54,494 nucleotides of DNA from Cyanobacteria bacterium REEB67 (GTDB lineage: Bacteria > Cyanobacteriota > Vampirovibrionia > Obscuribacterales > Obscuribacteraceae): the NCBI GenBank assembly GCA_018971775.1, contig JAGXAB010000044.1, forward strand, positions 1 through 54,494, read 5' to 3'. Positions within the stretch are counted from its first letter, which is position 1; every line of letters begins with the position of its first letter. This document shows, piece by piece, positions 1 to 7,879 of this stretch. Position numbers and translations under genes: made by a program. The notes beneath the pieces are model-generated. The model saw only the letters and a program-made list of their open reading frames with translations, had not been told where the DNA came from and made no database searches.

Positions 1-1184
1 TCGAAAATCTCGGCAAAGACACGGCCAGTTATGCGGCTTTCGGCATGGCCTTTGGCGGAGCCAACTATGCCTTCAATCGATTGACCGCACCACCTACCAG
101 GACTTTTACGACAGACAGGAGCGACGCCAAGGTAAGCTTCGACCACGACGGCAATCCGGTCAAAGTGGAAGGCAGTGCTCCAGCCATTACCTCCGATATG
201 AAATTAGGCTTCCAGGCTACGAAAATGGCCAATGGCAGCTGGTCCTCCAGCTCCTGGGAAGACTGGGGCAACATGAAGGGAGATGCGGCCGCCAGTCCCA
301 ACATCGAAGACGTAAAAGTCGAGGGGGATGATCTGTTTATGAGCGGTAAAGGCGTCACAAGAGAGTTTACGCCCGACCATCGCTATGTCCGCGTCGATCT
401 GGCTAAGCAGGCGGCTAAGGCGGCCAGAGAAGCCGCCAGTGCAGCCGAGTTTGCCAAATACAACAATATCGAAGAAGGCGACGGCATCAAGACAACAAGC
501 AATTACAACCGCGACATGAAAATTGCCAGCATCAAGGCAGAAAGTTTGAGCGCTCCCGGTCAGACCATAGCCAAAGCTGATATTTATTACGGCAAGGACG
601 GCGATCTCGCCCAGGTATCCGTGAGCCAGCCAGGCCAACAGCTTCTGCGACTAACCAAAAGTGACGCCGGCGACTGGTATTTCACCAAAAACGACCAGAC
701 CTATAAATTTGACGGTGATGTGAAAATTTTGCCTCGCGGCGGCGCAGGCGAGCCAGAGCAAGTACAGTTTACCCCCAGAGGAGCCGAGCCGGTGATAGCT
801 GATCTGTCAGGTCGCGACAGCTCACTGAATAATGCCATCGAAGCACATTCCGCTTATCTGCCAGGCGGCACGGGACGTATGGTCCTCAATGTCGATGCCG
901 ACGGCAAAGCCAGCCTCACCGGCGGCACCAGCCACTACCAGAAATTGGCCGTGAACGGACGCAGTATCGAAGCGGGGCAAAAAGTGGAAATTCAGCCGGG
1001 CGATAAAGTCGAGGTCACCAGCGACATCGGCGACCGCTATCCGATCTTCGAGACGCGCGAACTGCTCTGGAGCCGATCGTTGGACGGCCAACCGCGCCTG
1101 GCCACTACTGAGCTCACAAATGGCAGTCAGAGCGATTTCAAATTTGACGATCAGTCGACGCGAGTGGTACCGAAAAACCGCTGA
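1..1184 (+). CDS. Hypothetical protein, 3' part only (5' end outside window)
   Basis: The reading frame is open from base 3 with no stop before the first ATG at 45, so the gene almost certainly begins upstream and only its last 394 or so codons are here. I do not recognise a family. The visible part is hydrophilic, rich in Ala, Gly, Asp and Lys, with a short hydrophobic Ala/Gly-rich start (first 20 residues) that could be the end of a membrane-associated stretch. From about 280 to 330 after the ATG there is a beta-rich stretch with NGRSIEAGQ and QPGDKVEV, which resembles the end of an FHA-like sandwich (a turn after an Asn-Gly, then a Gly-Asp before the last strand). That resemblance is an inference. 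The stop is a TGA six bases before the end of the convergent RRM gene. Confidence 0.75.
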   Translation, partial: ENLGKDTASYAAFGMAFGGANYAFNRLTAPPTRTFTTDRSDAKVSFDHDGNPVKVEGSAPAITSDMKLGFQATKMANGSWSSSSWEDWGNMKGDAAASPNIEDVKVEGDDLFMSGKGVTREFTPDHRYVRVDLAKQAAKAAREAASAAEFAKYNNIEEGDGIKTTSNYNRDMKIASIKAESLSAPGQTIAKADIYYGKDGDLAQVSVSQPGQQLLRLTKSDAGDWYFTKNDQTYKFDGDVKILPRGGAGEPEQVQFTPRGAEPVIADLSGRDSSLNNAIEAHSAYLPGGTGRMVLNVDADGKASLTGGTSHYQKLAVNGRSIEAGQKVEIQPGDKVEVTSDIGDRYPIFETRELLWSRSLDGQPRLATTELTNGSQSDFKFDDQSTRVVPKNR

Positions 1185-1190
1185 GCGGCA

Positions 1191-1481
1191 CTAAAACTGG
1201 TACCATTTCTTCGGTACGACGACCTGCACTTCTTTGCTCAGGGTCACGCACCGACCGTCTATGGTAACGCCACTGAGATCGAGTAAGGCCTGTTCGGCCT
1301 CAGCATCGCTTTTCATTTCGACCAGAGCATAACCGCGATTGGTGCCGCCCTTGCCGCCGCCAGGTATGGAAACGGCTGTAACGGCACCGGCTGTGGCAGA
1401 AAATATTTCGCGAATAGCTGCTTCAGTCGCGTTAGTGCCGATGTTGCCTACCAGAACAACGCCTTTTTGAACTACTTTCAT
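1191..1481 (-). CDS. Small RRM-type RNA-binding protein
   Basis: This 96-residue protein is a single RNA recognition motif with almost nothing else, the architecture of the small cold-regulated Rbp proteins of cyanobacteria. RNP2 is VVLVGNI (residues 8-14) and RNP1 is RGYALVEM (49-56). A Gly-rich turn (GGGKGGTNRG, 41-50) lies just before RNP1. RNP1 keeps Tyr51, but the second aromatic position is Leu53, and RNP2 lacks its aromatic, so RNA stacking may be weaker than in canonical RRMs. The C-terminus ends in Trp-Tyr-Gln-Phe. The ATG at 1481 is preceded on the - strand by GGCAAGG, a plausible ribosome site. A long leader with a hairpin lies upstream. Likely an RNA chaperone or post-transcriptional regulator, from family knowledge. 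Confidence 0.85.
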   Translation of the reverse strand: MKVVQKGVVLVGNIGTNATEAAIREIFSATAGAVTAVSIPGGGKGGTNRGYALVEMKSDAEAEQALLDLSGVTIDGRCVTLSKEVQVVVPKKWYQF

Positions 1482-1520
1482 GCCTGCCCTTGCCTCTAAA
1501 AATTTGTATGCCTGTCAAAA

Positions 1521-1539
1521 CCCTCGCCAAAAACGAGGG
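1521..1539 (-). promoter_or_regulatory. Hairpin in the 5' leader of the RRM gene
   Basis: Arms ccctcg (1521-1526) and cgaggg (1534-1539) form a 6-bp stem with a 7-base loop. On the - strand the stem is followed by TTTTG, so it resembles a weak intrinsic terminator or attenuator about 40 bases before the RRM start codon. It lies between the candidate promoter near 1630 and the gene. Regulatory use is inferred. Confidence 0.4.
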
Positions 1540-1628
1540 CAAAGGATTTTTACCTCAGCATGCAAATCCTGGCTTTGCCACTGGAAAAGGGAAATCCGAT
1601 AGAAATCCGCAAATAATCGGATACATAC

Positions 1629-1637
1629 ATTATGACA
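1629..1637 (-). promoter_or_regulatory. Candidate extended -10 promoter of the RRM gene
   Basis: On the - strand this reads TGTCATAAT: an extended -10 (TGn) followed by CATAAT, five of six matches to the consensus. I see no good -35. Transcription from here would give a leader of about 140 bases before the RRM start at 1481. Confidence 0.4.
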
Positions 1638-1731
1638 CATTTCTAAGAAACGGGACGCTATCTTCGCGACATCTTGAAAGCTTCACGGGTTAGGATATCT
1701 CACTTGCATATACAATTCTCAGCTCTTGTCC

Positions 1732-1736
1732 AGGAG
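1732..1736 (+). promoter_or_regulatory. Ribosome binding site fixing a GTG start
   Basis: AGGAG sits 8 bases before the GTG at 1745 and supports that non-ATG start for the deoxyhypusine-synthase-like gene. Confidence 0.7.
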
Positions 1737-1744
1737 ATTAGTCA

Positions 1745-2758
1745 GTGAAAGTAGCCGAACCGAAGAATTCCCCCACCAGTCAGGCCACCTTTGTCACGGT
1801 GAAAGACTTTATCAAGCACAATTTTCGTCACTTCAACGCCGCCGTTGTCGTCGACGCAGCCGAAGCCTATGTCGCTCATTTAAACAAGGGGGGCAAAATG
1901 TTTGTCACCCTGGCCGGCGCTATGAGCACGGCCGAGCTCGGGCTGTCTTTTGCCGAAATGATCCGTCAGGGCAAAGTGCATGGCATTTGCTGCACGGGCG
2001 CCAACCTCGAAGAAGACATTTTCAACCTCGTCGCCCATGACCACTATGAGCGCGTTCCCCATTACCGTCAGCTGAGCCCTGCTGAAGAGCTCGAACTGCA
2101 CAGCCGCGGCATGAATCGCGTCACCGATACCTGCATCCCCGAAGACGAAGCGATCCGTCGCATCGAAAACGAAGTGCTCGAGCTCTGGCAAGCAGCAGAT
2201 CAAAAAGGCGAGCGTTATTTCCCCTACGAGTTTATGTATCAGCTGATCAAATCGGGCAAAATCGAAAAACACTACCAGATCGATCCCAGAGATTCATGGG
2301 TAGTAGCCGCTTGCGAAAAGAACATTCCGATCATCAGTCCCGGTTGGGAAGATTCCACGCTCGGAAATATATTTGTCTCGCACGTCATTCGCGGCGACGT
2401 CAAATCCTATCAAGTCGTGAAGTCCGGCCTCGAGCAGATGGGCTTCTTGATCGACTGGTATAAAACCAATAGCGCTCAAGAATCGATCGGATTTTTCCAG
2501 ATCGCTGGTGGCATCGCCGGTGACTTCCCGATCTGCGTTGTGCCGCTCATCCAGCAAGACCTGCAGGAAGACTGCAAGCTCTGGGGCTATTTCTGTCAGA
2601 TTTCGGACAGCACGACCAGCTTCGGATCTTACAGCGGTGCAGTACCGAACGAAAAAATCACCTGGGGTAAACTGGCTGAAGACACACCTCGATTCGTCAT
2701 CGAATCGGATGCTTCGATAGTGGCACCATTGATCTTCGCTTACGTGCTTGGCCAATAA
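1745..2758 (+). CDS. Deoxyhypusine synthase-like protein
   Basis: The 337 residues match the deoxyhypusine synthase family (Pfam DS). In archaea and eukaryotes this enzyme moves an aminobutyl group from spermidine to a lysine of eIF5A using NAD. Bacterial members have no eIF5A and some act as homospermidine synthase-like polyamine enzymes. Visible here are the N-terminal TLAGAMSTAELG block (55-66), the CTGANLEED block (83-91), a GGIAGDFP stretch (255-262) and the C-terminal SGAVPNEKITWGKL block (297-310). The last aligns with the human SGA-PDE-WGK segment and keeps the catalytic lysine (Lys309). Full length and no frameshift. The GTG start has a good ribosome site. A strong terminator follows 237 bases after the stop. 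I lean towards polyamine metabolism; the true substrate cannot be read from sequence. Confidence 0.88.
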   Translation: MKVAEPKNSPTSQATFVTVKDFIKHNFRHFNAAVVVDAAEAYVAHLNKGGKMFVTLAGAMSTAELGLSFAEMIRQGKVHGICCTGANLEEDIFNLVAHDHYERVPHYRQLSPAEELELHSRGMNRVTDTCIPEDEAIRRIENEVLELWQAADQKGERYFPYEFMYQLIKSGKIEKHYQIDPRDSWVVAACEKNIPIISPGWEDSTLGNIFVSHVIRGDVKSYQVVKSGLEQMGFLIDWYKTNSAQESIGFFQIAGGIAGDFPICVVPLIQQDLQEDCKLWGYFCQISDSTTSFGSYSGAVPNEKITWGKLAEDTPRFVIESDASIVAPLIFAYVLGQ

Positions 2759-2995
2759 TCGAAAGATTGCCCTACTTTCTGCGAGCAATCGACCTCTGGC
2801 TTTTCAGCGGAGGCTCCTCGCCGCTATCGACATCAATAATCTATACGCGGCCCGGAGGGGAGCGGTCAGCGATATGAGCGATGTTGGCGCCGCGGCGATA
2901 CCGCCGGCGATGCCCGTACTTGCTCTGATGAGGTCTTATCTAATCCTAATCTCGCAACCGCACGCGGCGGCGACGATCATCAAACTATACGGAGA

Positions 2996-3030
2996 AAAAC
3001 GATGTGGCTACATTGTATACACATCGTTTT
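2996..3030 (+). terminator. Perfect 11-bp inverted repeat, intrinsic terminator
   Basis: Arms aaaacgatgtg (2996-3006) and cacatcgtttt (3020-3030) are exact reverse complements around a 13-base loop. The A-tract and T-tract are built into the stem, so it could stop transcription from either side. It is the natural terminator of the deoxyhypusine-synthase-like gene. Confidence 0.75.
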
Positions 3031-3049
3031 AAAGCCATTGCAGCACAGG

Positions 3050-3078
3050 CGAAAAAATCGCCGGATCTTCAATCCGGC
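3050..3078 (-). terminator. Intrinsic terminator of homoserine kinase
   Basis: Arms gccggat (3060-3066) and atccggc (3072-3078) form a 7-bp stem with a 5-base loop. On the - strand it is followed by GATTTTTTC. It lies 8 bases after the thrB stop. Confidence 0.75.
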
Positions 3079-3085
3079 TCGGGCC

Positions 3086-4045
3086 CTAAATCTGCAGCTC
3101 TTGAATGCCCTCTTGATCTACCTGCAGATCTAAAACACGCGGCGGCTTGACCTCGCTCTCCGCCCAGTCCTTGATCTGCTCTAAAACCTTTACCTTGCGT
3201 TTTTCGTTGACGACGACAAGCACGGAAGAGCCGGCCCCCGATAAAACGCAACCGATAATCGGCTGACTGGCGAGCTCGCGACGCAGGCGCGAAAGCTCTG
3301 GCACAAGCTGGGCGCGATAGGGTTCGTGCATACGATCGTCGAGGGCTTCCATCAGTGCTTGTTCGTCGTTACGTGATACGGCCGCCACGAGCAAAGCCGT
3401 TTTCTGGATGTTATGCACGGCGTCTTCGAATTTCACTTCTTTAGGCAAAATGCGGCGGGCGGTCGGCGTGGTCAGTGAATACTGAGGCGAGACGACAATC
3501 AAATGCCATTCACGCGGCCAGTTCAACCGTTGGGTGACGATTTTTTTACTGGTGGAAGATGGTCCGCAAACAACCATGCTGCCAAGCAGGCAGGCGGCCA
3601 GCGTCTCAGGATGTCCTTCCAGTTCGCAGGCTTCGGCCAGTAGAGCAGGCGCTGTCGGGATGCGGTCCTTAAATACGTTCGCGGCCCAGAGAGCACCGAG
3701 TATCGCCGTTGAACTACTGCCCAGGCCGACACCAAGAGGTATTTCAGAATCGATGATTATGCGGGCTCGCTGCAGGAGGTTCTGGTCTTGCTTCCAGAGC
3801 CGGCTCAAAATCGTATAGGTGAGGGTGCCCTGATCTTGCGCTAGACTACTCTTGGCAATCGATCCCTTGAAGGTAATCAGGGGAATGCCAGGGTCATTTT
3901 CGGGCAGGATAAAGAATGACATCTTGCTGTAAATATTCAGGGCCAGACCAAGACAATCGAGTCCTGGCCCGAGATTGGACGTAGCTCCCGGCAATTTGAG
4001 AGTGATCCGGCGTTCTTTGCTGATGGCGCTTTCTAAGTCAATCAT
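3086..4045 (-). CDS. thrB: Homoserine kinase
   Basis: 319 residues of the GHMP kinase superfamily, the usual length for homoserine kinase, which phosphorylates L-homoserine with ATP in threonine biosynthesis (cytosolic). Motif 1 is LPGATSNLGPGLDCLGLAL (18-36). The phosphate-binding motif 2 is IPLGVGLGSSSTA (102-114). Motif 3 is the glycine-rich GCVLSGAGSS near the C-terminus. The N-terminal pattern with a conserved SNLGPGFD-type block distinguishes ThrB from mevalonate-type GHMP kinases. ATG start at 4045. No threonine synthase or homoserine dehydrogenase lies next to it here. A terminator follows immediately. It is divergent from the SDR gene at 4096, so the 50 bases between should hold both start regions. 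Confidence 0.93.
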   Translation of the reverse strand: MIDLESAISKERRITLKLPGATSNLGPGLDCLGLALNIYSKMSFFILPENDPGIPLITFKGSIAKSSLAQDQGTLTYTILSRLWKQDQNLLQRARIIIDSEIPLGVGLGSSSTAILGALWAANVFKDRIPTAPALLAEACELEGHPETLAACLLGSMVVCGPSSTSKKIVTQRLNWPREWHLIVVSPQYSLTTPTARRILPKEVKFEDAVHNIQKTALLVAAVSRNDEQALMEALDDRMHEPYRAQLVPELSRLRRELASQPIIGCVLSGAGSSVLVVVNEKRKVKVLEQIKDWAESEVKPPRVLDLQVDQEGIQELQI

Positions 4046-4095
4046 GGCAAAATTATCAATTAGTCAGGGGAGCCTTTAACATCAACACTAATACT

Positions 4096-5130
4096 ATGAG
4101 ACATTTAGTAACCGGAGGATCCGGTTTTCTCGGCAATCTTATCGTCCGCCGCCTGCTTGCCGAAGGCGCGCATGTGCGCATCCTCGACATCTGGGACGAC
4201 CCGGAACGTCCGCCCGGTGCTGAATTTGTCCTCGGCAACATCATGGATCAAGCAGCCGTGCGCCAGGCCGTGCAGGGCATCGACATTATCCACCACACCG
4301 CCGCCCTCGTCCCCCTGACCAAATCCGGCGATCTTTTTCGCCGCGTCAACGTCGAAGGCACGCGCCTTGTTGCCAGTGAAGGCGTCGCCGCCGGTGCCAA
4401 GCGTTTCGTCTATTTGAGCTCATCGGCTATTTTCGGCAAAACGCCGAGCCCGGTTGGCGTCGACGCAAAACCTGCGCCGATCGAGCTCTACGGCCAGAGC
4501 AAATACGACGGTGAAGTGGCCGCTGCCGAAGTCTGCGCCGCCGCCGGCGTGCCACTAATTTCGGTGCGCCCACGCACGATCATCGCCAACGGTCGACTCG
4601 GTATCTTTCAATTGTTGTTCGACTGGATCAAAAATGACATAAACATCTACGTAATCGGCAACGGCGACAATAAGATCCAGTTTTTGCATGCCGAGGATCT
4701 GATCGATTGCTATTTCATGCTCATGCAAAATCAGCAGCCCGGGCTCTACAACGTCGGTAGTGAAGTCTTCCGCCCGCTCAAGCCGACCCTCGAGAGCCTT
4801 ATCGCTCATGCCGGTTCGCGCTCAAAGGTAAAATGTCTACCGCCCGATCTGACGGTCAAATCGCTGCAAATACTCGATCAGCTCAATCTTTGCCCGCTTG
4901 CGCCCTGGCACTATCTTACCTACGGCGAGGATTTCTATTTTGACATCGAGCCCCTCAAAAAACTGGGCTTCAATCCAAAATATTCCAACGACCGCATGCT
5001 CACCGAAAGCTATGATGCCTTCGTCGCCAACTACGACCAGTTTATGAAAGGCAAAGAGGGCTCGGCCCACCGCAAGCCGGTAAAAGAGCAGATTCTCAAA
5101 GTGCTGAAGGTGGTTTCCCGCTTCGGTTGA
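4096..5130 (+). CDS. NAD(P)-dependent epimerase/dehydratase (extended SDR)
   Basis: 344 residues. The Rossmann motif is TGGSGFLG (6-13), at the very start, so the ATG at 4096 is the natural start even though no clear Shine-Dalgarno is visible. The catalytic YxxxK is YGQSK (Tyr132, Lys136). The LSSSAIFG stretch supplies the catalytic serine, and SVRPRTIIANG follows as expected. The pattern is that of the 3-beta-hydroxysteroid dehydrogenase / sugar-epimerase branch of extended SDRs. The substrate is unknown. The C-terminal 90 residues, with PWHYLTYGEDFYFD, are typical of members acting on large hydrophobic or sugar substrates, but I would not assign one. It stands alone, divergent from thrB. 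Confidence 0.85.
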   Translation: MRHLVTGGSGFLGNLIVRRLLAEGAHVRILDIWDDPERPPGAEFVLGNIMDQAAVRQAVQGIDIIHHTAALVPLTKSGDLFRRVNVEGTRLVASEGVAAGAKRFVYLSSSAIFGKTPSPVGVDAKPAPIELYGQSKYDGEVAAAEVCAAAGVPLISVRPRTIIANGRLGIFQLLFDWIKNDINIYVIGNGDNKIQFLHAEDLIDCYFMLMQNQQPGLYNVGSEVFRPLKPTLESLIAHAGSRSKVKCLPPDLTVKSLQILDQLNLCPLAPWHYLTYGEDFYFDIEPLKKLGFNPKYSNDRMLTESYDAFVANYDQFMKGKEGSAHRKPVKEQILKVLKVVSRFG

Positions 5131-5234
5131 GGGCGCGCCGGGGAGATATAGATGCGCGAGGCCGCTTTACGTGCGTCCGCCGAACGGGCATCCGGCAATA
5201 ACACCGAAAAGGCAGCGCGATCAACTAGAAAAAT

Positions 5235-5261
5235 TTGAAAATTGCTCTCTTTTGCTATGAT
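5235..5261 (+). promoter_or_regulatory. Candidate sigma-70 promoter of the DUF2314 lipoprotein
   Basis: TTGAAA (5235-5240), 15-base spacer, then TATGAT (5256-5261) preceded by TGC, giving an extended -10. A transcript would start near 5268, about 30 bases before the ATG at 5298. This supports that ATG over the upstream TTG in the same frame, which lies inside the -35 box. Confidence 0.5.
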
Positions 5262-5297
5262 TCTCTCCGATCCGGGTCATCTCGCCAGAGTAAACTT

Positions 5298-5804
5298 ATG
5301 CCAAATTTGAAATTGGGTTTTCCCGCAATTTTTGCCGCCCTGACACTGTGCGGCACCTTAAACGGCTGCAGTAAGCCAGCCGGACCGGGTGGCGGCCAGC
5401 AAGGCGAAATGATCAAGCCGGCGGCAGCTCCGGCCGGTTTCACCCGTGCTGACGACAGCGACCCTGAATTGATTGCCGCTAAGATCTCGGCTCAGAACGG
5501 CCTGAGCGAATTTAAAGCGGCTTTTGCCAAAAAGGAAACCGGTCAGAAGTTTGCCGTCAAAGCTCCCTTCCGTGAAGGCGTCAACGAAGAGCACAAGTGG
5601 GTAATCGTCGACGCTGTGCGCAAAGACGAAACGGACGGCCACATCGAGCGGCCTTCCGCAGTGATCAAACATTTGAAGGTGGGCCAGATCATCACGGTCA
5701 ACGATTACAACATCGAAGACTGGGCCTACACAGATGCGAAGGGCGAACAACACGGTGGCTTCAGCGTTGCCGTCCTGCGCAAACGCGAAGGCCAGAGCAA
5801 ATAG
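5298..5804 (+). CDS. DUF2314-domain lipoprotein
   Basis: 168 residues. The first 24 form a lipoprotein signal peptide: a short charged start, a hydrophobic core (GFPAIFAALTLCGTL) and the lipobox LNGC. It should therefore be acylated on Cys and anchored outside the cytoplasmic membrane. After a Gly/Pro-rich linker, the C-terminal 110 residues read as DUF2314: FAVKAPF, then EEHKWVIVDAV, then LKVGQIITVNDYNIEDWAY, and GGFSVAVL at the end. The longest open frame begins at 5235, but that start would bury the signal peptide behind 21 extra residues and overlaps the promoter, so I use ATG 5298. Function of DUF2314 is not established. Confidence 0.8.
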   Translation: MPNLKLGFPAIFAALTLCGTLNGCSKPAGPGGGQQGEMIKPAAAPAGFTRADDSDPELIAAKISAQNGLSEFKAAFAKKETGQKFAVKAPFREGVNEEHKWVIVDAVRKDETDGHIERPSAVIKHLKVGQIITVNDYNIEDWAYTDAKGEQHGGFSVAVLRKREGQSK

Positions 5805-5808
5805 TCGC

Positions 5809-5845
5809 AAGCTCTGTATTTCTTGTTTTTTGTATTCGAGCTTTT
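5809..5845 (+). terminator. Weak hairpin between convergent genes
   Basis: aagctc (5809-5814) and gagctt (5838-5843) can pair around a T-rich 23-base loop and are followed by two more T. A possible terminator for the lipoprotein gene; the long loop makes it weak. Confidence 0.3.
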
Positions 5846-5853
5846 AGTTCTGA

Positions 5854-7689
5854 TTATTTTTTAGCGGCGGTATCGGCGGCGGTGACAGCCGCGGCAGGGC
5901 CAGGCGGACCGACCGGACCGATCGGCGGTGGCGGAGCAGGTGGAGACGGGACATTGGTATTTTTCTTGAGGAAAAATCCGACCAGATCGCGGTTATATGT
6001 GGCCGACTGCATGGACTCGGGCATCAGACTGCGGGCATAGTTGAAATCATCGTAGGCTAGGTCATTCATATTCAAGCGAAAATGAGCAATACCACGGTTG
6101 TAATAGGCCTGACTCATGCGCGGATCGACTCTGGTAGCCAGATCGTAATTTTTGATCGACAACAAAAGTTGTTTGCGCCATTCGAAGGTGTTGTTCGCTA
6201 GCCAGGCCGCATCAGCGAGACGATCATGAGCAAGGGCGCGGTTGTATAGAGCCTGCGGCAGACTCGGAGCGATTTCCAGGGCTTTGCTGTAGGCATCCAC
6301 CGCCGGCTTCAACTGTCCTTGCAGGCCGAGCACAATCGCTTCGTTGTACAGTGCTTCTTTGGCACCGCTAGTCGAAAAATACTGGCGAAAAGCACGCAAG
6401 CTATCAGCGTAGGATTGCTTCATGGCGGCATCGAGACCGGCCGCATAAGCTGCGCTTTTGCCTTTTTTACCGTCTTGCGGATAACCGGCCATGCCGGCCG
6501 GACCGGCCTTGTCGAGCAAAGCCACACCCATGGCTACAATCTTGTCTGGTACAGCCGTTGTCTTGACCAGAGATTCGCTGACGAATTCAGCGTCCTTCGC
6601 CTGGGCAGCCGTTATCGGACTGAGGGAGGCGGCCGGCAGGGCCAAGGGGGCAGCGCCCTGCTGGCTGACGCCGTTTTGAGTGGCGGCGACATCGGTAGCG
6701 GGTGTGGCGACGGTGGTGTCACTGTTGTTCGGGCCGAAAACACTGCGATTGAAGACACTATTAGCGATACCGGCGGCAGGAGCAGGCGCACTGGCACCAT
6801 TGAGACCGGCCTGAACCGGACCGACGGGTACGTGCACAGGGGCAGTGGCGGCGTCGAGGTTGGGAGCGACAGCCAGATCTTTGCTACCTTCAGCCACACT
6901 GGGAGTGGCAGTCGGCTGAGACGTGGCGCCATAGAAACAAACGCTGACGACCAGGCCCATGATTACCAGCGAAAGCATACCAGCCACCACTCGCGGTGCG
7001 GTATTGGCTTTGCTGACTGTGCTTGCCGCCCTTTCCTCGAGACGGTCATATTCTTTGTGGGCGACCATCTCAGCCTGGTCGACGATGACGCTTTCGACCT
7101 CGCTCTGAAAGTTTTCGTCCAGTTCGAGCTTGTCCTTAGCCAGGGACGCAATTTCGCTGCGACAAACTTCGTTGCCTGCATCTCTGGCCGTCTTGTAGAC
7201 AGCATCGTAAAAACGATCGGCATCGGGCAATTTGCCCTGCGTCATCTTCAGCGCCTGGTCATGCCCGGCGCTCTGAACAGCTTCAGTGACAAGGGTGAGA
7301 ATGCGCTCCATTTTTTCCTGGAGCAAAGCTTGACGCTTAGCCAGCACTCTCGGTGCAGGAGGCTTGATATTGCTCTCACCGAGGACCAGCATCATCTCGT
7401 CCAGATCCGGCAGGGGCAGTTCACCGGCATCGACTCGACCTTGCGCCTCGCGAAATTTGTCGGCGTTGGTCAAAGCATCATAAGCGATATTGGTGATGGT
7501 CAGGCGCGATTCGGCTAGCTTTTGCCGACCGGTCTGATCGGCTGAAAAGATCTCGACGCCGGCCTCGGGCAACATCATGCGCCAGCGCTGAGCGCGTTTA
7601 TCACGGCTCTGGCGGATCTCCTTGCGAGAAGCGCCGGGCTGGACGCCGAGCACTTTACGGAAATAACTTCTCAGTGATGATTCGTCCAA
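5854..7689 (-). CDS. Membrane protein with divergent J-like domain and TPR repeats
   Basis: 611 residues with a TTG start (7689) preceded by GCAGG. Residues 6-85 look like a J-domain (YFRKVLGVQPGASRKEIR at the start, then NIAYDALTNADKFREAQ like the last helices), but the HPD motif that activates Hsp70 is absent. A helical region follows. One transmembrane helix spans about 233-254 (VVAGMLSLVIMGLVVSVCFYGA). A Pro/Ala-rich linker of about 120 residues comes next, and then TPR-like repeats (about 415-575) with AVDAYSKALEIAPSLPQALYNRAL and AYYNRGIAHFRLNMNDLAYDDF. The last 30 residues are Pro-rich. The layout suggests a cytoplasmic J-like head with TPR repeats outside the membrane. Function unknown. 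Confidence 0.75.
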   Translation of the reverse strand: MDESSLRSYFRKVLGVQPGASRKEIRQSRDKRAQRWRMMLPEAGVEIFSADQTGRQKLAESRLTITNIAYDALTNADKFREAQGRVDAGELPLPDLDEMMLVLGESNIKPPAPRVLAKRQALLQEKMERILTLVTEAVQSAGHDQALKMTQGKLPDADRFYDAVYKTARDAGNEVCRSEIASLAKDKLELDENFQSEVESVIVDQAEMVAHKEYDRLEERAASTVSKANTAPRVVAGMLSLVIMGLVVSVCFYGATSQPTATPSVAEGSKDLAVAPNLDAATAPVHVPVGPVQAGLNGASAPAPAAGIANSVFNRSVFGPNNSDTTVATPATDVAATQNGVSQQGAAPLALPAASLSPITAAQAKDAEFVSESLVKTTAVPDKIVAMGVALLDKAGPAGMAGYPQDGKKGKSAAYAAGLDAAMKQSYADSLRAFRQYFSTSGAKEALYNEAIVLGLQGQLKPAVDAYSKALEIAPSLPQALYNRALAHDRLADAAWLANNTFEWRKQLLLSIKNYDLATRVDPRMSQAYYNRGIAHFRLNMNDLAYDDFNYARSLMPESMQSATYNRDLVGFFLKKNTNVPSPPAPPPPIGPVGPPGPAAAVTAADTAAKK

Positions 7690-7879
7690 AATTTGCCTGC
7701 GTTTATCGATTGGGACCTAATACTAATCGTGGTCAATAATATTAGATATACTGCTCGAAAGAGATAAAGTGTGGTTATCGGGGAAGATTTTAGCTGGCGG
7801 CACTCCACTTTGCCAGGTGGCGGCCATCTTGAAAATTACTGGCCCACATTATTGTTATCAGGGCGTATTACCGGATCTC

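Larger units (their letters stand above)
2759..3085. other. 327-base non-coding gap between convergent genes
   Basis: No convincing gene. The one open frame (TTG at 2748 to 3032) has no ribosome site, no recognisable features and runs into the terminator hairpin. The gap holds a bidirectional terminator at 2996-3030 and a second hairpin at 3060-3078. The 237 bases before the terminator are a long 3' untranslated tail for the deoxyhypusine-synthase-like gene. Confidence 0.6.

Noticed and set aside
1490..1693. 67-residue + strand frame upstream of the deoxyhypusine-synthase-like gene
   Set aside because: No ribosome site or family features, and it overlaps the likely leader and promoter of the RRM gene.
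2748..3032. 94-residue + strand frame after the deoxyhypusine-synthase-like gene
   Set aside because: TTG start inside the previous gene, no ribosome site, and it ends inside the terminator hairpin.
6319..7518. 399-residue + strand frame opposite the J-like/TPR gene
   Set aside because: Composition is mostly Gly, Ser and Arg without a recognisable motif; shadow of the - strand gene.
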